A model generated the notes under the pieces. It saw only the letters and a program-made list of their open reading frames with translations, was not told the DNA's origin and did no database searches. A program made the translations under genes and the position numbers. Positions 1 through 10,300 of a stretch of 56,081 nucleotides of DNA are shown here, piece by piece; within the stretch, counting starts at the first letter, position 1; every line of letters starts with the position of its first letter. Origin of the DNA: JARFQH01 sp041299015 (GTDB lineage Bacteria; Desulfobacterota; Desulfobacteria; Desulfobacterales; SG8-13); contig JBFYWB010000031.1 of assembly GCA_041299015.1 (NCBI GenBank), positions 1 through 56,081 on the forward strand, read 5' to 3'.

Positions 1-402
<402 letters not shown>

Positions 403-477
403 CAAAATAATTCACACAACTAAACCAATACAGGCGTGTTTACAGACAAATTGATCCAATGACACCAGAATCTGAAG

Positions 478-597
<120 letters not shown>

Positions 598-607
598 ATT
601 AACTTGG

Positions 608-648
608 CACCCCGGATGATCCTTTCGGACATTCGGGGTGTTTTTTTT
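608..648 (+). terminator. Rho-independent terminator of the rRNA operon
   Basis: A hairpin with perfect 7-bp arms CACCCCG (608-614) and CGGGGTG (634-640) is followed at once by eight T residues (641-648). It lies about 10 bases after 5S rRNA and is a textbook intrinsic terminator. Confidence 0.93.
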
Positions 649-732
649 ACGGTTGAGAATTTAAAACATCACGCGCTCATGCAGTTTCCTCTCTGATCGT
701 TTCTTTACCAGCTTTACGGCACTCGTCTTCGT

Positions 733-748
733 TGGCACCGCTGGTGCG
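733..748 (+). promoter_or_regulatory. Possible sigma-54 (-24/-12) promoter
   Basis: TGGCAC followed by CGCTG and GTGCG gives the GG-N10-GC spacing (GG at 734-735, GC at 746-747) of a sigma-54 promoter. The -24 half matches TGGCAC exactly; the -12 half (GTGC rather than TTGC) is one base off. It lies about 150 bases before the histidine kinase whose partner is a sigma-54 activator, so autoregulation is possible. The same bases also form a short inverted repeat (GCACC-GCT-GGTGC), so chance cannot be excluded. Confidence 0.3.
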
Positions 749-833
749 CTCCCGCGGCTTATTTTCTGTGCTTTCTCCACCTTTGTGCGTCATCCAAATT
801 TAAACGGTACAATTGCAATCCGCGCGTAAACGT

Positions 834-855
834 GATAATATTCAATAATATTATC
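834..855. promoter_or_regulatory. Perfect 9-bp inverted repeat, possible operator
   Basis: GATAATATT and AATATTATC flank a four-base CAAT spacer in an AT-rich island of an otherwise GC-rich intergenic region, about 40 bases upstream of the histidine kinase gene. The symmetry suits a dimeric regulator. The binding protein is unknown. Confidence 0.4.
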
Positions 856-895
856 GGATTAAATATCTTTACATGGATCCGGACAGCACAGCAAT

Positions 896-2626
896 TTGAT
901 CCTTACGGGCCTCCTGGCGGGCTATCGTGACGGTAACCCTCTTGAATACGATGCCGTTAAACGCTTGGCCATCCTCTCACGAACCGTGTCTGAGGTGGTC
1001 TTGATCTTCCGCAGTCTGAAATCGAATATCCTGATCAATTTGGTGGTCCTGCTGTCTAGTGGGACAGTGCTTCTATCTGTCGTTGCGGTTATCATGCACT
1101 ACCGCGATGTATTACGGTTCGAAATCGCTAAAGTCGACCTGGTCCTCACGGTACTCAATGAAAGCGCGTTTCGTTCGCCGCAGCCGGACGGATCCCAAGC
1201 CGAACCTGTCGCGCCGCTCTTCGAAAAGGCCCCCATTGAGTGTGCCCTTGTGACCGATCGTTTTGGGAAACCGCTCCTGGATCGGTGCCCGGAGGGTCAA
1301 CTGAAGCGTGAATTGCAGGCCTGCATTCAGTCCGCGCTTAAAACCGGACGCAGGGAACTCTGTTTTTCCGGCCAGACCTGGGGTGTCTTTTGGCTGCAGG
1401 ATCAGTACATGGTGGTGACCCATCCACACCTGAAATCCGGGAGTGTCGATGGCGCCAGCGGTGTGGCCACCAATCTCGAGGGCGTGTATCAAACCGGAAG
1501 ACGGTCGCAAAAGGCCTTCTTCATATACGGCGCCATCAACGTCGCCATCCTGGCGGCTATCGGCGTTTACCGCATCACCAAAGTCTACCTGGAGCCGCTG
1601 CAGCGGCTGGCCGGCCGGGCGGAAGACTACCGTGAAGAAGACACGGGCCTGATATTTGCCGTGCGCAAGGGAGACAACGAACTTCACCAGCTCTCGAAGT
1701 CTCTCAATCTCATGCTGGAGCGGATTGCCGCCGATAAACAAAAACTGCGCGCGACAGTCGCATCCCTCGAGATCGCCAACACCGATCTTCGGAAGGCCCA
1801 GCAGGAAATTATCCGGGCCGAGAAGCTGGCTTCAGTCGGGCGTCTTTCAGCCGGCATCGCCCACGAGATCGGCAATCCGATCGGTATCGTCATGGGCTAT
1901 CTGCACCTTCTCAAGCAGGAGAACGGTGCTATCGAGGAGGACGAAAAGCGCGAATATATTCGCCGCGCGGACGACGAGATCAGCCGGATCAACAAAATTA
2001 TCCGACAGTTGCTCGATTTCTCACGTCCGTCGAGCGAGGGGGTGGCGGTGATTCACGTCCACGAAGTCATCACCGATATCTCCGAGGTGGTTCGATTCGA
2101 ACCGATGGTGGCCAACATCGACATCCGTCTCAAATTGGATGCCGAAAACGATCGTGTCACGGCGGATCCGAACCAGCTGCGGCAGGTTTTTTTAAACCTT
2201 ATTCTCAATGCCGCCGATGCCATTGCAGTGAAATCCCCGAACGATGAGGGCTGCGTTACCATCCGAACAACGATCAAAAGCCACGAGGGGGTCTCGAATG
2301 ATTTTTTGGGCACCGCCGCTAAGCCGGTGCTCGAAATAGCGGTGAGCGACAACGGCGTCGGCATAATGCCTGAAAACATCGCCGATATCTTCGATCCTTT
2401 TTTCACGACCAAGGAACCGGGCAAAGGCACCGGACTTGGGCTTTCGGTCAGTTTTATGATCGTTGAAAGCCTCGGCGGCAAAATTTCGGCTGTCAGCAAG
2501 CCCGGCGAAGGCACGACGATGCGCGTGAGCCTGCCCCTGTACGCGCACCAACCCGGCAAGAACGACTCTTCCGGGGCATTCAATTTCATGGCCGATTCGA
2601 TTCGGCACCCACCGTCGCGGCATTGA
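896..2626 (+). CDS. Membrane-bound sensor histidine kinase (NtrB-like class)
   Basis: Two-component sensor, predicted to autophosphorylate on His and pass the phosphate to the response regulator encoded directly downstream. Membrane segment about residues 45-68, an extracytoplasmic sensor region of roughly 135 residues with no domain I recognise, second membrane segment about 207-226, HAMP linker about 228-280, a short coiled coil, HisKA with the H-box VGRLSAGIAHEIGNP (phospho-acceptor His323), then the HATPase domain: N-box NLILNAADAI, G1 DNGVGI (485-490), G2 GKGTGLGLS. The start is uncertain. TTG at 896 is the furthest possible because a stop lies just upstream, and a GTG at 986 would also leave the first membrane segment intact. 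Neither has a clear ribosome site. The 3' end lies about 80 bases before the regulator start, so the two are co-transcribed. The signal sensed cannot be read from the sequence. Confidence 0.9.
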   Translation: MILTGLLAGYRDGNPLEYDAVKRLAILSRTVSEVVLIFRSLKSNILINLVVLLSSGTVLLSVVAVIMHYRDVLRFEIAKVDLVLTVLNESAFRSPQPDGSQAEPVAPLFEKAPIECALVTDRFGKPLLDRCPEGQLKRELQACIQSALKTGRRELCFSGQTWGVFWLQDQYMVVTHPHLKSGSVDGASGVATNLEGVYQTGRRSQKAFFIYGAINVAILAAIGVYRITKVYLEPLQRLAGRAEDYREEDTGLIFAVRKGDNELHQLSKSLNLMLERIAADKQKLRATVASLEIANTDLRKAQQEIIRAEKLASVGRLSAGIAHEIGNPIGIVMGYLHLLKQENGAIEEDEKREYIRRADDEISRINKIIRQLLDFSRPSSEGVAVIHVHEVITDISEVVRFEPMVANIDIRLKLDAENDRVTADPNQLRQVFLNLILNAADAIAVKSPNDEGCVTIRTTIKSHEGVSNDFLGTAAKPVLEIAVSDNGVGIMPENIADIFDPFFTTKEPGKGTGLGLSVSFMIVESLGGKISAVSKPGEGTTMRVSLPLYAHQPGKNDSSGAFNFMADSIRHPPSRH

Positions 2627-2706
2627 ATCAGAAAACAAAATGGCGTCCAGCGTCCCTCCGGCTGGACACGGATCCGGGCGCAAAAGTGGACGGGCGGCAG
2701 GTCATA

Positions 2707-4116
2707 ATGATGGATGAAACACGCAATCCCGCATGCGCACAGGGCCCTCGGCGACTGCTCGTTATCGATGACGAGAGCAACATGCGGCACATGCTGGCGG
2801 CCATGCTGAAGAGCGCCGGCTATTTGGTCGCAACGGCCTCAGAAGGGCGCGAAGGCATGAAAATGCTGGAACAGTCCGACTACGATTTTATCCTTTGCGA
2901 CATCAAGATGCCGAAGATGGATGGAATGGCGTTTCTCAAGTGCGCCGGAGATTTGATCAAACACTCCACGGTTATCATGATGTCGGCTTTCGGGACCGTG
3001 GAGACGGCGCTCGAAGCCATGAAATTAGGCGCATACGACTATATTTCAAAACCGTTCAAGGGTGATGAAGTCATCCTGACCCTCAAGAAGGCCGAAGAAC
3101 GCGAACGGTTAAAAAGGGAAAACCACCTTCTGCGGGAGCGGATCAGAAAGATCCAGGCCGACGACCGTTTCGGCTGCATGCTGGGTCAGAGCAAAGCCAT
3201 GCAAGCGGTGTTCGAAGTGGCCAAAAAAGTCGCCCGGCACAATACGACCGTCCTGATTACCGGTGAGAGCGGAACCGGTAAAGAGTTGATCGCGCGCGGC
3301 ATCCATTTTTACAGTGACAGGGCCGACAAAAATCTCGTACCGGTTAATTGCGGCGGGATTCCCGAAAATCTTCTTGAAAGCGAAATGTTCGGCTACAAAA
3401 AGGGGGCTTTTACGGGCGCGGACCGTGATAAAGCCGGACTTTTCGAAACAGCCGAGGGCGGCACGCTGTTTTTGGATGAGATCGGCGAATTACCGCCGGC
3501 TTTGCAGGTCAAACTCTTGCGGGTGCTGCAGGAGAGCGAAGTTCGTGCAATCGGCGATCCCAAAACACGCAAGGTCGATGTCCGGGTGGTTGCCGCGACG
3601 GCAAAGAACCTGGAGGTGGAAATGCGGCAGGGAACCTTCCGCGAGGATCTGTTCTATCGCCTCAGCGTAATGCCGATTCACCTGCCGCCTCTCAGGGAGC
3701 GGGCCGAGGATATCCCCCCTCTCTGTCAGCTTTTTGTCGAGCGTTTCAATGGTGCGTTGAAAAAGAACATTGCCTCGATCACCCCGGCGGCCATGGTTAT
3801 TCTGATGAAACACTTGTGGCCGGGTAATGTTCGTGAACTGGAGAATGTGATTCAGCGGGCCGTGGTGCTGGCCGAGCAAGACGTCCTGCTGCCAGAACAC
3901 CTCCCCGGCGGCATCGGTACAGGGGCGGAAAACGATCAACTGGATACTCTTATCGAGGGCTTTTCCCTCAAACAAGCCCAGCGGCGTCTTGAAAAAAAAC
4001 TCATTGCCAAAGCGCTTACCGAAACCGGTGGCAATCGGAGCCAAGCCGCGCGCCTGCTGGAAATCAGCCATCCATCCTTGCTGACCAAAATAAAGGCTTA
4101 TGGGATCGGTCTTTGA
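2707..4116 (+). CDS. Sigma-54-dependent response regulator (NtrC family)
   Basis: Receiver-activator that opens sigma-54 promoters when phosphorylated by the upstream kinase. Receiver domain about residues 15-130 with acidic pocket Asp21/Asp22, phospho-acceptor Asp65 (CDIKMP) and Lys115 (SKPF). AAA+ domain about 155-390: Walker A GESGTGKE (186-193), the sigma-54 contact loop GAFTGA (233-238), Walker B LFLDEIGE, and sensor region LPPLRERAEDIPP. C-terminal Fis-type helix-turn-helix ending NRSQAARLLEISHPSLLTKIK. Length (469 aa) is normal for the family. Start chosen at ATG 2707 because the receiver fold begins soon after; an in-frame ATG at 2623 overlaps the kinase gene and adds 28 unlike residues. 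Its VNCGG segment has Cys encoded by TGC, useful for comparison with the interrupted activator near 51 kb. Confidence 0.93.
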   Translation: MMDETRNPACAQGPRRLLVIDDESNMRHMLAAMLKSAGYLVATASEGREGMKMLEQSDYDFILCDIKMPKMDGMAFLKCAGDLIKHSTVIMMSAFGTVETALEAMKLGAYDYISKPFKGDEVILTLKKAEERERLKRENHLLRERIRKIQADDRFGCMLGQSKAMQAVFEVAKKVARHNTTVLITGESGTGKELIARGIHFYSDRADKNLVPVNCGGIPENLLESEMFGYKKGAFTGADRDKAGLFETAEGGTLFLDEIGELPPALQVKLLRVLQESEVRAIGDPKTRKVDVRVVAATAKNLEVEMRQGTFREDLFYRLSVMPIHLPPLRERAEDIPPLCQLFVERFNGALKKNIASITPAAMVILMKHLWPGNVRELENVIQRAVVLAEQDVLLPEHLPGGIGTGAENDQLDTLIEGFSLKQAQRRLEKKLIAKALTETGGNRSQAARLLEISHPSLLTKIKAYGIGL

Positions 4117-4291
4117 GCGCTTTGGGATCGCATCCTTCTTTTACGGCACGAGGTGACCGGCAGGGGGTAAAAAGAATCACATCGACCTGAAGATGGTCAG
4201 AAGAAATTGACGGATGGTTCAGAAAAGCGGTTTAATCGGCGTATGTGAATCGGGCTTTGCGGTGCCATTGGTCAAAAACAGTGGTAGGGGA

Positions 4292-4576
4292 TCAGTCCGG
4301 CCGGTTGATCTTGTTTCTCAGTTTGCCCGAACACTTGAATGTCACGACCTTGCGCTCCCTCAGAATCAGATCGGACCCGGTCGCCGGATTGCGGCCGCGC
4401 CGCTTGTCCTTTTCCTTGACACAGAATTTTCCAAACCCGGAAATCAAGACGTCTTCCCCGTGTTCCAGGGTGTTTTTTATGATTTCCAGAAGAGATTCAA
4501 CGATGTCGACCGATTTTTTCTTGGTGAAACCCAACTCATGCACCGCCGTGACGATGTCGTTCTTGGTCAACGCCAT
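4292..4576 (-). CDS. ihfA: Integration host factor alpha-like (HU/IHF family) DNA-bending protein
   Basis: Small dimeric DNA-bending protein of the HU/IHF family (94 aa, normal length). The sequence shows the N-terminal helices (MALTKNDIVTAVHE), the GFGKF turn, the beta-arm motif GRNPATG that intercalates in the minor groove, and the IHF-alpha-like tail RKVVTFKCSGKLRNKIN. IHF often helps sigma-54 activators contact the promoter by looping, which fits a window with two such activators. The ATG at 4576 has a strong ribosome site (GAGGAGGTG, about 4 bases upstream). It is monocistronic and convergent with the response regulator. Alpha versus HU assignment is by motif resemblance only. Confidence 0.88.
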   Translation of the reverse strand: MALTKNDIVTAVHELGFTKKKSVDIVESLLEIIKNTLEHGEDVLISGFGKFCVKEKDKRRGRNPATGSDLILRERKVVTFKCSGKLRNKINRPD

Positions 4577-4718
4577 AGCACCTCCTCAATACGCGTGGTC
4601 GATTTGGGGTTCGCTGGACAGGTCAACCGTTTCCTTAATTGAGTTAAATACGAAGGTCAATATTTATTTTCACAGGGCCGAAGATTGAAAACTTAAACAT
4701 ATCAACTGCATCAGGCAG

Positions 4719-4910
4719 TCACGGGGTTTGAGAACGCTCCGGGGGGGAGGGACCGCCGACCGGGGTGGAGGCGGCTATTTCGTCGCCGAGGATTTCGGCT
4801 TGCAGGGCATTTAGCGGAACAACGCCTTCGATTTTTTTCAGGGTGGTGTCGATTTTGGCGACAATTTCGTCAATTTCAGTCTTGAGCCACATATCATCCC
4901 TATCGGTCAT
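4719..4910 (-). CDS. Small hypothetical protein (63 aa)
   Basis: I do not recognise this protein. It begins at an ATG with a good ribosome site (GAGG, eight bases upstream). The first 45 residues look like an amphipathic helix rich in Lys, Glu and Asp; the tail is Pro/Ser-rich. There is no signal peptide, membrane segment or cysteine. It lies behind the SeqA-N-like gene on the same strand but 230 bases away, so it is probably its own unit. The ribosome site is the main reason for calling it. Confidence 0.45.
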   Translation of the reverse strand: MTDRDDMWLKTEIDEIVAKIDTTLKKIEGVVPLNALQAEILGDEIAASTPVGGPSPPERSQTP

Positions 4911-5143
4911 AACGGAAACCTCGCTAAAAGAGCTAAGCGGTTACGGCCGTTTGATTTTCGCCGGCCGTCAGTCGGCCGCACGGGAAAGCGCCCGGGCGAA
5001 TCGCTGGTTAAATGATGTCACGTCATTGGCTTACAGGTAGATAAATTATCTGTCAAGACGCTTGCGCGGGTCTTCGACGGCAGAAAAGGAGAAGCCACGA
5101 ACGGCCCCCGTCAGCCGGATCGGTCGGGGAGTGCCGGCTCAAT

Positions 5144-5653
5144 TCACCGCTCGAGCACTGGTTCGGGCACCTTTTCATCGCTTGTCAGCATCACTGCGGC
5201 AGCGGGTTGCGGGGTGCCGGTCAATGTATCAAAATAGAGATCGATGATACTGCTGTGGCTGATGAATTTTTGTCTCAGCAGTTCCTTAAACTGCGCGTAG
5301 CCTTTTTCATCGAAAAGCTGGTCGATTTCGTGGGCGCGCTTGTTTAACTGGCGGCAATACTTGTCAATCACGGTTTGGGGTGCCGTTCCGCGTTTTGTTG
5401 CCACCCTGTGCGTCGCTTCAACCCGGGAACAGCCGTTCACTTCGATTTCGTAAAGCACTTCGAAAATCTGGGACAAGGCCTTCGGGACCCCTTTGATGTC
5501 GATGACGCTGAGCGGTGCGGCGGCGTCATCGCGGTCGTCATCGTCGAGCAGCAGCCGGCGCAGCACAGAATTGGGAGTATCGACAAAAGGCTCGGCGAAC
5601 TGTTTCAAGTGGCTCCAGACATCGGCGTCGATTTCGATCAAATGCATGTCCAT
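5144..5653 (-). CDS. SeqA-N-like putative DNA-binding protein
   Basis: 169-residue soluble protein. Residues 4-35 (LIEIDADVWSHL, then NSVLRRLL) resemble the N-terminal ribbon-helix-helix/oligomerisation region of SeqA, the negative modulator of replication initiation (E. coli MKTIEVDDELYSYI, then SDILRRML). The SeqA C-terminal domain that binds hemimethylated GATC is not recognisable; instead there is an Asp-rich linker (DDDDRDD, about 36-43) and a helical C-terminal domain I cannot place. Function is unknown; a site-specific DNA-binding regulator is the simplest reading. AT-rich repeats immediately upstream (5674-5707) could be its own operator. The start is ATG 5653; a second ATG two codons later is equally possible. 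Confidence 0.75.
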   Translation of the reverse strand: MDMHLIEIDADVWSHLKQFAEPFVDTPNSVLRRLLLDDDDRDDAAAPLSVIDIKGVPKALSQIFEVLYEIEVNGCSRVEATHRVATKRGTAPQTVIDKYCRQLNKRAHEIDQLFDEKGYAQFKELLRQKFISHSSIIDLYFDTLTGTPQPAAAVMLTSDEKVPEPVLER

Positions 5654-5673
5654 GGCGCGTACCCCGTATGATC

Positions 5674-5707
5674 TAGTTTGTATTAGTAAACTAAAATTTC
5701 ATTAGTA
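5674..5707. promoter_or_regulatory. Possible operator: inverted repeat and ATTAGTA direct repeats
   Basis: TAGTTT (5674-5679) and AAACTA (5688-5693) form an inverted repeat, and ATTAGTA occurs twice in the same orientation (5682-5688 and 5701-5707, spaced 19 bases). The block is strongly AT-rich against its surroundings and lies 20-55 bases upstream of the SeqA-N-like gene. This arrangement is typical of ribbon-helix-helix autoregulation, but no binding is shown. Confidence 0.4.
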
Positions 5708-5807
5708 TGTCAAGTATTATGTTCGTACTGGAGCCCGTGTTTCACAAAACGTCCCGTACCGGACGGAGACGGTGCACGGCGAAAGGCTCTGCGAGAAGAG
5801 CGGATTT

Positions 5808-7223
5808 TCAGGCGGAGGAGGACGGCACGGGCGCGTCATCGGACAGACGAGCCGCTTCGGCGCGACCCTTTTTTTCATCGACGAAGGTCAACAGAACGCC
5901 GCCGATCAAAAACAACAGGGCGATCGAGCCGATACTCCAACGTGAAGCCACTTGCCCGTAGTGCACCAGGTCGGCTGCGGTGGGTGTCGGCGGGATCAGC
6001 ATGCGTTTGGCGGCCAACCCGACCACTCCCATGAGTGCCGGACCGATGATCGCGGCGAATTTGCCCAGCATGTTGTAGAATCCGAAATACTCGGCTGTTC
6101 GGTGCCGGGGAATCAGTCTGGCGTAATACGATCGGCTGAGAGCCTGAATGCCGCCCTGAACCAGGCCGATCATGACCGCCAGGATGTAAAATTCTGCTTT
6201 TCTGGTCATCAGCGTGCCCCAAAGGGTTATCAGCAGATAAAACCCGATGGCCGCAAAAATGGCCCTGCGCGCGCCCACGACTTGACCCAGCTTGCCGAAT
6301 GCGAGGGCGGACGGAAACCCGACGAATTGCACCACCAATAGGGCAAGGATGAGGTCGGTGGCTTGAAAGCCGAGGGCCAGCCCGTAGTCGACCGCCATCC
6401 GGATGATGGTATCGACGCCGTCGATGTAGAACCAGTAGGCGGCGAGGAACAGAAAGGCGGTTTTCAAGCGGCGCAGTTCGCGCAGGGTTTTTCCGATTTG
6501 CCGAATTCCAAGCAGCACCGCGGAGCGGATACCGGCGGTCGATGGCTGGTAGATGACCTCGGGCACCCAGCGGACCGTAAAAAGAGTGAAGCCGCCCCAC
6601 CAGAGCGCCACCGTCAGAAAAGAAATCCGGACCGCCGCAGTGGCGTCCGGCAGCCCAAAACGCTCCGGCATCAAGGTCATCAGCACGTTGATCAGAAACA
6701 GCAAACCACCGCCCAGGTATCCCATGGCATAGCCCAGGCTCGACACGTAATCGATGCGGGGTTCCGATGCCACGGCCGGAAGCAGGGCATCATAAAAGAC
6801 GATCGATCCCGAAAATCCGACGATAGCGGTGACATAGAGCAAAAGCGCCAATTCCCACTGGCCTTTTCCCACCAGGGCAAGACCGGCGGTCATGCTGGCG
6901 CCGAGGTAGGCAAAAAAAATCAGTAATTTCTTGCGCACCGACGCTTGGTCGGCTATGGCGCCCAGCACAGGTGCCAGTATCGCGATGATGAGGCTGGCGA
7001 TGGAATTTCCTAAACCCAGTTGTGCCGTACTGACGTTGGTGTCGGTCCCCTGGCTCCAGTATTGCTTGAAAAAAATCGGAAAGAATCCCGCCATGACCGT
7101 TGTCGCAAAAGCCGAATTGGCCCAATCGTACAGCGCCCAGCCCCAGACGGCCTTGCGGTCTTCGCCAGGGGCGGAGTTGACGGGTGGTTCGTTTTGCACA
7201 CGGATGGGCGCACGCTGGTTCAT
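5808..7223 (-). CDS. MFS transporter, UMF1 (Atg22-like) family
   Basis: Polytopic inner-membrane carrier of 471 aa with about 12 hydrophobic segments. The N-terminal signature LYDWANSAFATTVMAG is diagnostic of the UMF1/Atg22-like branch of the major facilitator superfamily; MFS loop motifs such as GAIADQASVRKK are also visible. Bacterial members are usually annotated only as MFS transporters, and the substrate cannot be inferred. The activase gene on the same strand ends about 85 bases upstream of its start, so the two may be co-transcribed. The ATG at 7223 has no obvious ribosome site; the charged 28-residue N-terminus before the first membrane segment is presumably cytoplasmic. Confidence 0.9.
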   Translation of the reverse strand: MNQRAPIRVQNEPPVNSAPGEDRKAVWGWALYDWANSAFATTVMAGFFPIFFKQYWSQGTDTNVSTAQLGLGNSIASLIIAILAPVLGAIADQASVRKKLLIFFAYLGASMTAGLALVGKGQWELALLLYVTAIVGFSGSIVFYDALLPAVASEPRIDYVSSLGYAMGYLGGGLLFLINVLMTLMPERFGLPDATAAVRISFLTVALWWGGFTLFTVRWVPEVIYQPSTAGIRSAVLLGIRQIGKTLRELRRLKTAFLFLAAYWFYIDGVDTIIRMAVDYGLALGFQATDLILALLVVQFVGFPSALAFGKLGQVVGARRAIFAAIGFYLLITLWGTLMTRKAEFYILAVMIGLVQGGIQALSRSYYARLIPRHRTAEYFGFYNMLGKFAAIIGPALMGVVGLAAKRMLIPPTPTAADLVHYGQVASRWSIGSIALLFLIGGVLLTFVDEKKGRAEAARLSDDAPVPSSSA

Positions 7224-7307
7224 GAGTAGTAGTGTCAGCGGGCCGGGCCGCTCCCCTAAGGGTCACATGGTCGAGGAATCCGGTCGACCGGCAGGCGGCC
7301 GATCCCA

Positions 7308-10300
7308 TCAGTTCATCGTGTACAGTCGATCGTGCAGGCGGCGGGCCCTCAGGCAGAAGGCCTCTATCTTGGCGGTGATAATCTGCGGAAATGGCGAGCC
7401 GTCGCTTTCGATGGCCAGGAAGGGCAATTCGTCGATATCGGCCAGTACCGTGCGCAACCGTTCATTGCGAGGGTCGATTTTCAGCTTGTCGATGCGGTTC
7501 ATGGTTTCGCTGAGAATCGCCTCCGAGAGGCGGTTGGGCATGCAGCCGAAAGGCCCGATGGCGATCACGCCGCAGGCGGCGTCGACGATTTCCGCAAGGG
7601 CGCTGCCGATGGTTAAAACGGCCTCGCCGCCCAAGTCGGGCGACAGATGCTCAGATGCTCCGCCGATGATGGCGTCGATATCGAGCGTTTCGGGATGCAC
7701 CAGTCGCGAGCCGGCGAGAAGGGCCTTGATGCGCCTTTCGTAAAATCCTTTGTAGCGAGTGCGCACCAAAAACTTCAGATACTCCAGCAGCGTCGGTTTG
7801 CAGTCCGCTCGTCCGGACCTCACCAGATAATCGGCGTAGAGCATCCACTCGGAAATGGGCGAGCAGATCGTGGCGAAGCCTTCTTCGGCCAACCGCTCCG
7901 TCAGGTATTGCCGCGACAGGGCATCGCGGCGAACGAAAATCTCTCCGGCCAGGAAAATTTTCGGGACAGCAACCGGCGGACGTTTGAGCCGAATGTGCCG
8001 CAATCGTTCGGCGGTATTTTTCAAGCATGCCTCGAGGCGCGCAAACTCACCCTGGCGGAGTTCTTTCAAGATCAGCCCCAGCTCTTCTTCGAATATGGCC
8101 ATTGCCGCCGGGACATCGACCGCATTGGCCAGCAGCATCGAGCGGATGTCTTCCATGACGTCGGAAACGACAATGGCCCACCAGCCCCGCCGCTGAAAAT
8201 CGGCATCCAGACCGGCGTAGGCATTTTCCGAGCTCAAGGTGAGCAGGGTCACGTCGGGCAATTCGAGCCGTTGGATCAGGTTTTCCATAAAAACCGAATA
8301 CTGGCCGAAACGGCACGGGCCGCTGCCGCCGGCCATGAAATAGACCAGCACCTCATCGGGTTTTTTGTCCTTGCGAACGTAGTTCAACAGCGTACCGGTC
8401 GTCAGAATCAGCGGCAGGCACTCCTTGCAGCTCGTGTTGGCGCGCCCGGTTTTCAAATCGGCTTCGGTGGCCGGCGGATAGGCCCGGGCATTGAAGCCCT
8501 TACCCTGAAACACCGCGGCCATGCATTCGGTTGCCAGGCGGCCCATCGATGGGAACAGCAAAGTCACCCGCGGGTCTGTCATGTCGATTTTTTCGCCCTT
8601 TGAGGTGATCACCCGGGCAACACCGTTTTCAAGGAGTGTGCGTGCGGCCGTGAATGTCTTTTCGGCCGGACGGATTTGCCGGGTGGCCGCCAGCTTGCGG
8701 TAGGCGGTGACGATGTCGAGAAACGCTTCGATGCGCGTTTCGAGACCGGCATCGGCCGTGTGGCTGTCGAGTTCCAGCGTCAAAGAGGGTTTGCGGCCCA
8801 TGATGCCGCGAAAATAACCGAGCAGAAAAGAATCCGGGCCGCATGAAAAGTTGGTGATGTAAACCGCGAAGAGCTGCGGGTGTTTTTTAACGATCTGCGC
8901 GGCTTTCGTGATCAACTGCCCGAAACCCCAATACATGTGGCGCGTTGTTGTTGCATGGTCGAGCGGCAGAAAATCGAGCGGGATCACCGCAACGCCCCTT
9001 GAGGCGAGCTTGTGCGGGATGCCCATATGGGCCTCCTCGACAAATGCGCTGTAGGGACGGCCGAAGAGAACCACTGCGAAACGATCGGCATTTTCTTCGA
9101 TTTCCGCGAGTGCTTGCCGGCCGATGGCCAGCATTTGGTCCATATGGCGCCGCTGACGGTCGCAGGCAACCGCGAAGGCCTGTCGGGCGCGGCGGCGTCC
9201 GATGCCCATCGACCGGGCGGTTTCAACCAACGGATCACGGGCACTCTCAAGGCCCTGCGTCAGGTCGATCAGCGGTGTGAGCAGTCGGCTGCCAAGGGCC
9301 TTTGCAGCCGCTATTTGTTCTCTGAAAGTGGCGCGCAGAAAATAGGTCTCACCCTGTACGAACGGACAAACCTGTGAATTCATGCGGTTGTCATGCGTCG
9401 GGACGGCCCGGAAATGGGGTAAGAAGATATAATCCAGCGGTGGGTCGATGTTCAGCAGGGTGTGGAAATAACCATGCGCCAATTCGGCCGGGAAACAAAA
9501 TGCAGCGTTGCGCCGATCGATGCCCGTTGGGGAACAGGTCGCCGGCAGAACCGGTTCGAAACCGAGTTCCGCAAAAAATGACGCATACAGTGGATAATAC
9601 GTGTTGACCAGAAAGCTTCGGTTAAAACCGATCCGGCCACGCTTCCCGGAGCCGGTGGCGGTGACCGGTCGAACCGCAGCGTCCTCAAAGGTCAGCCGCT
9701 GCCTGAAGCGGACCCGATCGAGCCGGTCGACTTCGAAGCTGACCTTGCGCCTCAGGTTGACATACCGGTTGCAGGCCCCGCCAAACGGGTATGTGCTTCC
9801 CTCCAGGGCGATCATCGCGATTTCGCAGCGTCGGTCGCATTTTTCCTTGCCGCCCTTGCAGGTGAAAGTCCGTCCGTAGGTCACCGAGCGCTGGGCCAGA
9901 ACCGCCAAATCAAAAGATTTTTTTTGCATCAGGCCGTTGGCGATCCTTTTTTTGACCTCGAGGGCGACGCCGAAGGCCCCCATGAGTCCGGGCTCCGGCG
10001 GGACGACGATCGGTTTTCCAACGAGGGCCGCCATGGCCAACGGAACGCCCTTGTTGTAGCAGACACCGCCTTGCATGAAGACTTTGTTGCCGACGGGACG
10101 GTTCCCCTTGACCCGGTTGGCGTAATTCATACAAATGGAATAGACCAGACCGGCCAGGATGTCTTCGCGGCCGACGCCCTCATGGATGGCGTTTTTAATA
10201 TCGGAAGCGATGAAAGCGGCACACTGATCGTTGAAATTGGGCACATTTTGGCCCAGCAGTGCGATGTCGGCGATATCCTCCATTTTGACGCCCAGGGTTT

